Below are positions 58,337-64,000 of a stretch of DNA of 64,000 nucleotides, piece after piece. This DNA is from Leptodactylus fallax. Taxonomy: Eukaryota; Chordata; Amphibia; Anura; Leptodactylidae. The notes below the pieces were generated by a model that searched no databases, was not told the DNA's origin, and saw only the letters and a list, made by a program, of their open reading frames with translations. The translations under genes and the position numbers were made by a program. Where the stretch lies: contig CAMRHE010000067.1 in NCBI GenBank assembly GCA_947044405.1, forward strand, positions 2,177,501 to 2,241,500, in the 5' to 3' direction. Each line of letters begins with the position of its first letter. Within the stretch, counting starts at the first letter, position 1.

Positions 58337-58841
58337 GAGAGGGTGGCTCAGTAGTTAGCACTGTTGCCTTGCAGCGCTTGGGTGCAAGTCCAGCCAAGGA
58401 CAACATCTGCAAGGAGTCCTGTATGTTCTCCAAGTGTTTGTGTAGGTTTCCTCCAGGTACTCCGGTTTACTCCCCCTCTCCAAAGACATACTTATAGAGA
58501 ATTGAGGCCCGGCTCACATCTGTGTTCAGGCCACTCCGTTCCCCTCTCCGCATGAAAAATGCGGAGAGAAAAGTCCTGCAAGCAACACTTCTCTCACCGC
58601 ATTTTTCATGCAGAAACCACACAGACCCCATTATAGTCTAAGGGGTCCGCCGGTTTCCTAAGGTAACCACTCTTTTATGCGGATTAGCTTTCCGTTCAGG
58701 GGGTCCCCAAGCGGACTCCCAGAACAGAAATCCATGCGCAGATGTGAACCGGGCCTTAGATTGTGAGCCCTACTTGGGACAGAGAATTATGACAATAAGT
58801 AAAGTTCTGAAGAATATGCTGACGCTATATAAGAGAAGCTG
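58337..58841 (+). mobile_element. tRNA-related SINE split by a MITE
   Basis: The head GGTGGCTCAGTAGTTAGCAC followed by GGGTGCAAGTCCAGCC has the look of polymerase III A and B boxes. The SINE body follows (CATCTGCAAGGAGTCCTGTA, CTCCAAAGACATACTTATAG) and breaks at about 58503. It resumes at 58757 with TTAGATTGTGAGCCCTACTT and ends near GCTATATAAGAGAAGC. Confidence 0.8.
58503..58757. mobile_element. Hairpin MITE nested in the SINE
   Basis: The arms are GAGGCCCGGCTCACATCTG and CAGATGTGAACCGGGCCTTA. An inner hairpin is GCATGAAAAATGCGGAGAG against CTCACCGCATTTTTCATGC. The SINE reads continuously across the insertion (AGAGAATT / TTAGATTGTGAG), so a short duplication of about three bases is plausible. 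Confidence 0.8.
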
Positions 58842-59144
58842 ATGTAAATTCAGCAGCGCATTCGCTGTGCGTGACCCCATACTTTTACTGACTTCCCATT
58901 TGCTCTAACCTCATATTCTGCAACCTGTACTCTGGAAGACAGAGTGTTAATTCAGGATATAGAAAAAAAATGAATTTTTTTTTAAATATTATGCTGACCC
59001 AAAATTGTGAAAGTTGACAAGTATCAGCAACTACAGGATGTTTTGCAACTATAGTAAATGCAACAAACTATAGAGAGACATTTGGTTCTGAAGCTTCCTG
59101 GCCACTAACAAGTGGTATAGCCACCTACAAGTCACTGCTGACAG

Positions 59145-59520
59145 ATCAGTCTTATATTACCTTAATTTACTAACACTTCTGGTTATCTTCTCTTAAAACG
59201 CTGCATTGTGCCATTCTCCTGTTACCCCTCCTAGAAATGTATGAGCAAATTGACAAGTGGGCATTACCATTACCTTGTCAAAAGGGTGTATCCCGTAAGC
59301 AGTCTGGTACCAGCCGCACAGGACAGTGTCAAACTGTAGGGACGCACCCACAACTGGCAACACAACTTATTCAGAAACTTTTAGGAGGAATAACAGAGGA
59401 ACGGCACAACACACAATTCTAAGAAACATTGCTCCAGGACTGTTGTGTCATGGAGAACACAAGTATTTACTAAGAGTAACCTCAGGGTATATGACAGATC
59501 CCCTTTCCTGAGAGCTAGTA
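59145..59520. repeat. Interspersed repeat family A, copy 3
   Basis: It carries TGCCATTCTCCTGTTACCCC, CCTAGAAATGTATGAGCAA, GACAAGTGGGCATTACC and later GGAGGAATAACAGAGGAACG. These match the other two copies in order. Confidence 0.5.
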
Positions 59521-59756
59521 CCGTGTCACCAATAAAGGGGTTTTCCAGGCATAATAATTGATGACCTATCTTTAGCATAGGTCATCCACTAAAAATCGTC
59601 AAGAGTGGAATTTCTGGGCCCTTAGCTGATCAGCTGTTCGAAGAGGCTGCAGGTTACAGGTGAGCGCTGCAGCCTCTTCAGTACTCATCAAGCACAATGC
59701 CGTACATAGGTGAAGAGGCTGTTCTTGGTATCACAGCTCAGCCCATCCACTTAAGA

Positions 59757-60063
59757 CTAAGGCCCCACGTTGCGAGCCGCAGCCAAAAAGCGCTGCGGGA
59801 ATAACTGTGGTAGAAAAGCATCACTTTTTTTCCAGCAGGGCTTTTCACAGAAAGTCTGCAGAGTTTTCTTCTGCAAACTTTCTGCTTCAATTATACCTAT
59901 AGGGAAAACGCCTGCGATTGCATAGGTATAACTGACATGCTGCGACTTACAATATTTTTCTGCAATGTGTGGATGGGATTAGCCAGAATCCCATCCACTT
60001 TGGAGGTCCTATAAAACACTGCAGTATTTCCCACTGCGTTTATGCTACGTGGGGGCCCGGCCT
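59757..60063. mobile_element. Hairpin MITE (GGCCCCACG family)
   Basis: The left end is CTAAGGCCCCACGTTGCGAG and the right end GCTACGTGGGGGCCCGGCCT. The interior has paired TCTGCAGAGTTTTC / TTCTGCAAACTTTCTG and ATTATACCTATAGGG / GCATAGGTATAACTG. Confidence 0.7.
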
Positions 60064-60706
60064 AAAGGGGTTTTCTGGCCCCAAATCAAATAGAAGCTGC
60101 TAGAACAGATGATCTGTGCAGGATCTGGGCGTTGGATCCTGAAAGATCACATACTGATGGAATCTTGATCCGCGGCCCGAAAAACCCGCTACATGGGACT
60201 GAGAAGTGATAAGGCCATTTGATCAATGAATGTGACATCACATGACCTGTGAAGAGAAAGTGTCAGCCCCCAGGGATCTTCAACTGATGACCTATCCTTT
60301 ACGTCTCACAGAAGAGCGGGAACCATGATTCATAGTGAGGTTTTTTCTATAATAAATAATGCCATGCTCCATTGTATGTAGAGACAGTATAATATCTAGA
60401 GAATATCTCCATACACAGAGAGTGATGGACGTCTGTACTAACAGAGCTGTGCAGACTCCATGACAGGGTGCCCGAGCACAACATCTTTACATTGTATATT
60501 GCCAGAAAACCAATATACAGCGGTAACATACTATGATCACTTTACCTACACTGCAACAAGTGTTACCGAAGTCACGGCACTGACAGAGGGGCCCCATAAC
60601 ATTGCAGCTCGGGGCCCATCAAGGGCAACCAAATCCTGTAACTCTCCTGTGACCGGATCCCATCAGGTCTCATTGTTTTCCCCATTATATACTACAGAGC
60701 AATGAG

Positions 60707-60806
60707 TCCAACCTGTGGCTCCCCCAGCATGCCCCGAGAGCCAGGCCTGTCCGTGCATGCTGGGAGTTGTAGTAGTTTTGCAGCAGCTGGGGAGCCACAG
60801 GTTGGA
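60707..60806. repeat. 100-bp foldback element with ZNF143-like motif
   Basis: Perfect 18-bp arms are TCCAACCTGTGGCTCCCC at 60707-60724 and its complement at 60789-60806. The inner GCATGC blocks also pair. On the minus strand, 60773-60754 reads ACTACAACTCCCAGCATGCA, close to the ZNF143/STAF core. This hairpin type is a widely dispersed MITE, so the motif may be a passenger rather than a promoter site. Confidence 0.8.
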
Positions 60807-60879
60807 GGCCACAATAACCGAGTCCTTGGACTAAGTTCCAGGCTCAGCCATCACCCCGTGTACGAGGCATCGCACGGTG

Positions 60880-61460
60880 ACAGAGTTTCGCCAAGTTGTC
60901 GTCCTCCCGCCCTGCGCAGCCCTGACAGGACGCTGTACACACACACACAGGCAGCAGAGGGTTAACAGCGGGACGATAACAATGTGACAGGCGCTGCACA
61001 TGACGGGTTAAGCCCCAGTGACATCACTCCCTCGCTCTCCCCTCTGGCTGTCAGTGTCAGCTGGCCGCGGAGTGACACCTGCCATGGACGTGGCAGCGCT
61101 CACCTGGCCGCCCGGCGCTCTCCTCCGCCACTCACAGCTCCTGGAGGCGGCGCAGGCTATCACGACACTAATGTCCTTTTCCGGCAGGCAGAGTGTGGCG
61201 GCGTCTCCCGGAGCGGAGCCCTCTCATCCCCGGAGCTCACTCACAGGACTCCGAGATCCCTCCGACAAACAGGACCGCAGCCCCACCCCCTCCCCAGCAC
61301 AGCCACAGCACGGCATGTAGATCCGGCAGGGGCTGGAGACAAAACCCGGCCTGGAGTCAGAGCGTGTACACACAATGCAGCTCACACAATGACGCTCCAG
61401 CGCAGAACCCCCGGGGAGACGCTGACAACAAGCACTCCAAAGCTGCCCGAGAAGGACAAA
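60880..61460. promoter_or_regulatory. CpG-rich island, candidate promoter or 5' exon
   Basis: This is the only GC- and CpG-dense stretch in the window (for example CTGGCCGCGGAGTG, GGCCGCCCGGCGC, GGCGGCGCAGGC). It includes a CRE-like TGACATCA near 61019 and a strong minus-strand donor CCAG|GTGAGC at 61104/61103. A non-coding first exon of KMT2C splicing toward 43364 is possible. The frame into that donor has an upstream stop (minus strand) and no ATG between, so it would not supply the missing coding exon. Confidence 0.45.
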
Positions 61461-61641
61461 TAGTCCACAACAGGCCCCAGCACTGGAATAACTAGATACG
61501 TGGGAAACTGCCCCCATATAAGCGACAGAACCGCTTCATTTCTTACCAGGTACCATCAGTACCAAGAGAGGAACTAGATCCATTGTCTGCTGGGACCAAT
61601 AATGGACTGTAAGCCCCATGCAGCAAAAATCTGCCCCCTAA

Positions 61642-62468
61642 AATATGTCCCACATAAGACCCAATTCACACAGACTATACATCCTACATAAGACCCAATT
61701 CACACAGACTATACATCCTACATAAGACCCAATTCACACAGACTATACATCCTACATAAGACCCAAATCACACAGACGATATATCCTACATAAGATCCAA
61801 TTCACACAAATAATATGTCCCACATAAGGTCCAATTCACACAAATAATATGTCCCACATAAGGCCCAATTCACACAGACGATATATCCTAGATAAGATCC
61901 AATTCACACAGACGATATATCCTAGATAAGACCCAATTCACACAGACTATACATCCTACATAAGACCCAATTCACACAGACAATATATCCTAGATAAGAC
62001 CCAATTCACACAGACGATATATCCCACATAAGATCCAATTCACACAGACGATATATCCCACATAAGATCCAATTCACACAAATAATATGTCCCACATAAG
62101 GCCCAATTCACACAGACGATATATCTTACATAAGACCCAATTCACACAGACGATATATCCCACATAAGACCCAATTCACACAGACGATATATCTTACATA
62201 AGACCCAATTCACACAGACGATATATCTTACATAAGACCCAATTCACACAGACGATATATCCTAGATAAGATCCAATTCACACAAATAATACATCCCACA
62301 TAAGGCCCAATTCACACAGACGATATATCTTACATAAGACCCAATTCACACAGACGATATATCTTACATAAGACCCAATTCACACAGACGATATATCCTA
62401 GATAAGATCCAATTCACACAAATAATACATCCCACATAAGGCCCAATTCACACAGACGATATTTCCCA
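61642..62468. repeat. 34-bp tandem satellite, about 24 units
   Basis: The unit is CATAAGACCCAATTCACACA plus GACGATATATCCCA (34 bp). Three main variants alternate (GACTATACATCC, GACGATATATCC, AAATAATATGTCC). A four-unit block of 136 bp is duplicated exactly in order (62251 and 62387), showing higher-order structure. Degraded copies continue to about 62526. No spacers are present, so this is not a CRISPR array. Confidence 0.95.
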
Positions 62469-62763
62469 GGTCTGAATTCAATATGTCCTACACAAGACCA
62501 ATTTCACATGCTATGTCCTATGTAAGGCAGGGTTCACACTACCTTTGATGTCCGTTCTGATAGTGTCTGTTAAAAAAAAAAAAAAAAAAAAAACGGACAC
62601 CTATCATAACAGACATTAATGGACACTAACTGATGTTAATGTGTCCGTTTTTTAACACTGTCCGTTTTTTTTTTTTTCTTTCTGCTTTCTGAGCATGCGC
62701 AGGAAAAAAACGAACATAAAATAACGGACAATAACTGATGGTTATCAGTTACTGTCCGTTATA

Positions 62764-63940
62764 CACTACCGTTCAAAAGTTTAGGGTCACTTAGAAATTT
62801 CCTTATTTTTGGAACAAAAGCAGTTTTTTTCAATGAAGATAACATTAAATGAATCAGAAATACACTCTATACATTGTTAATGTGGTAAATGACTATTCTA
62901 GCTGCAAACGTCTGGTTTTTAATGCAATATCTACATAGGTGTATAGTGGACCATTTCCAGCAACCATCACTCCAGTGCTCTAATGGTACATTGTGTTTGC
63001 TAACTGTGTAAGAAGGCTAATGGATGTTTAGAAAACCTTTGTGCAAGTATGTTAGCACAGCTGAAAACAGTTTTGCTGGTTAGAGAAGCTATAAAACTGA
63101 CCTTCCTTTGAGCTAGTTGAGAATCTGGAGCATTACATTTGTTGGTTCGATGAAACTCTCAAAATGGCCAGAAAAAGAGAACTTTCATGTGAAAATCGAC
63201 AGTCTATTCTTGTTCTTAGAAATGACGGCTATTCCATGCGAGAAATTGCCAAGAAACTGAAGATTTCCCACAACGGTGTGTACTACTCTGTCAAGCATGG
63301 TGGAGGTAATGTGATGGTCTGGGGTTGCTTTGGTGCTGGTAAAGTAGGAGATTTGTACAAGGTAAAAGGGATTTTGAATAAGGAAGGCTATCACTCCATT
63401 TTGCAATGCCATGCCATACCCTGTGGACAGTGCTTGATTGGAGCCAATTTCATCCTACAACAGGACAATGACCCAAAGCACACCTCCAAATTATGCAAGA
63501 ACTATTTAGGGAAGAAGCCGGCAGCTGGTATTCTATCTGTAATGGAGTGGCCAGCGCAGTCGCCAGATCTCAACCCCATTGAGCTGTTGTGGGAGCAGCT
63601 TGAACGTATGGTACGCAAAAAGTGCCCATCAAGCCAATCCAACTCGTGGGAGGGGCTTCTGGAAGCATGGCGGGAAATGTCTCCAGATTACCTCAGCAAA
63701 TTAACAGCTAGAATGCCAAAGGTCTGCAATGCTGGAATTGCTGCAAATGGAGCATTCTGTGACGAAAGCAAAGTTCGAAGGAGAAAATTATTATTTCAAA
63801 TAAAAATCATTATTTCTAAGCTTGTCAATGTCTTGACTATATTTTCTATTCATTTTGCAACTCATTTGATAAATAAAAGTGTGAGTTTTCATGGAAAACA
63901 CAAAATTGTCTGGGTGACCCCAAACTTTTCAACGGTAGTG
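62764..63940 (+). mobile_element. Tc1/mariner element, DD38E type, internally deleted
   Basis: This is a 1,177-bp element with TA flanks (62762-62763, 63941-63942). The termini are CACTACCGTTCAAAAGTTTA and the complement of CCAAACTTTTCAACGGTAGTG, about 29 bp with one or two mismatches. It is shorter than a full Tc1 element by roughly the length of the missing transposase middle. The 38 residues between the last two catalytic acids fit the DD38E 'Intruder' family, named from recall. Confidence 0.9.
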
Positions 63941-63943
63941 TAA
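63164..63943 (+). pseudogene. DD38E-type transposase with in-frame deletion and lost stop
   Basis: The frame opens at ATG 63164 with MARKRELSCENRQSILVLR and an HTH (SMREIAKKLKISHNGVYYS). At residue ~43 it jumps directly to KHGGGNVMVWGCFGAGK, which normally lies more than 100 residues later. The rest of the DNA-binding region and the first catalytic Asp are gone. The second Asp (QQDNDPKH, D101) and Glu (LNPIELLW, E140) remain. The expected stop after DESKV reads CGA at 63776-63778, so the frame runs through the 3' end of the element and stops at TAA 63941-63943, made of the TA duplication plus one flanking base. Probably inactive for cleavage. Confidence 0.9.
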
Positions 63944-64000
63944 GTCCGTTACCCATAGACTTCAATGTTAAAAAAATAACAAACACTTGCTGTCTGTCAA

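Larger units (their letters stand above)
58009..60700. other. Upstream region, SINE and MITE-rich
   Basis: A (GA)n tract at 58016 is followed by the SINE with nested MITE (58337-58841), family A copy 3, a hairpin MITE (59757-60063) and GGTCATC-type repeat ends (59535-59700, 60065-60190). No exon is seen. Confidence 0.5.
62524..64000. mobile_element. Hairpin MITE hosting a Tc1-type element
   Basis: The left part (GGCAGGGTTCACACTACC, then several TGTCCGTT / AACGGACA hairpin motifs) runs to 62763. The right part resumes at 63941 with AAGTCCGTTACCCATAGAC. The host element continues beyond the window edge, so the right end is unknown. Confidence 0.55.

Noticed and set aside
58337..58400. Possible tRNA gene
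   Set aside because: A- and B-box-like motifs are those of a SINE head; the cloverleaf is not complete and the SINE body follows directly.
60984..61463. 159-codon open frame in the CpG-rich island
   Set aside because: GC-rich DNA has few stops; other frames are open as well, composition is Pro/Ser/Arg-rich without a domain, and no exon structure supports it.
61642..62526. Regular array resembling a CRISPR
   Set aside because: Units are contiguous 34-bp tandem copies without unique spacers, in a vertebrate genome.

Overview
This is vertebrate nuclear DNA, most likely from a frog. It has long introns with consensus GT/AG splice sites and an exon series whose protein is unmistakably KMT2C (MLL3). 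It also has a dense load of palindromic TTAA-ended and hairpin MITEs, tRNA-like SINEs and Tc1/mariner elements of the kind that fill anuran genomes. There are no operons, ribosome binding sites, CRISPR arrays or other prokaryotic features. The species cannot be named from the window alone.

The single host gene supported here is KMT2C on the minus strand. Twelve coding exons lie between 43364 (5' side) and 471 (3' side). Every exon-exon junction keeps phase, giving 2,248 bp (about 749 codons) of uninterrupted reading frame. In order they encode a short basic/acidic N-terminal segment, the zinc-knuckle half and PHD half of the first extended PHD (ePHD) module, three further PHD fingers, and a low-complexity linker ending in a conserved KRKF-GRPRSR basic motif. 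The first coding exon is not visible and probably lies beyond 64000. The rest of the gene (later PHDs, HMG box, FYRN/FYRC, SET) lies downstream, below position 1 and outside the window. KMT2C is the catalytic subunit of an enhancer H3K4 mono-methyltransferase COMPASS-like complex.

The introns are transposon deposits. Three almost identical 1.57-kb Tc1/mariner elements with a DD35E catalytic triad sit in three different introns (10164-11730, 20829-22395, 36989-38554). Two still carry an open 338-codon transposase and the third has a one-base frameshift. A fourth, unrelated Tc1-type element at 62764-63940 has DD38E-type spacing in its C-terminal half and an in-frame internal deletion that removed the first catalytic Asp. 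A decayed Tc1 relic is at about 3430-4385. Two non-autonomous hAT elements (47811-48608, 51201-52506) have exact 8-bp target duplications and each contains an internal minisatellite. Many MITEs are present, several nested in other repeats, so the relative ages of insertions can be read off directly.

The 43.4-64 kb part is probably KMT2C intron 1 or upstream flank. It holds the hAT elements, an exact ~240-bp inverted repeat with a third partial copy (57232-58008), a GC/CpG-rich island at about 60.7-61.5 kb with a strong minus-strand splice donor (a candidate promoter or 5' exon), and a 34-bp tandem satellite with four-unit higher-order structure (61642-62468). I found no wholly new biological system. 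The most notable items are the very young DD35E transposon burst inside KMT2C, the in-frame-deleted DD38E-like element, and the near-perfect 57-kb inverted repeat.
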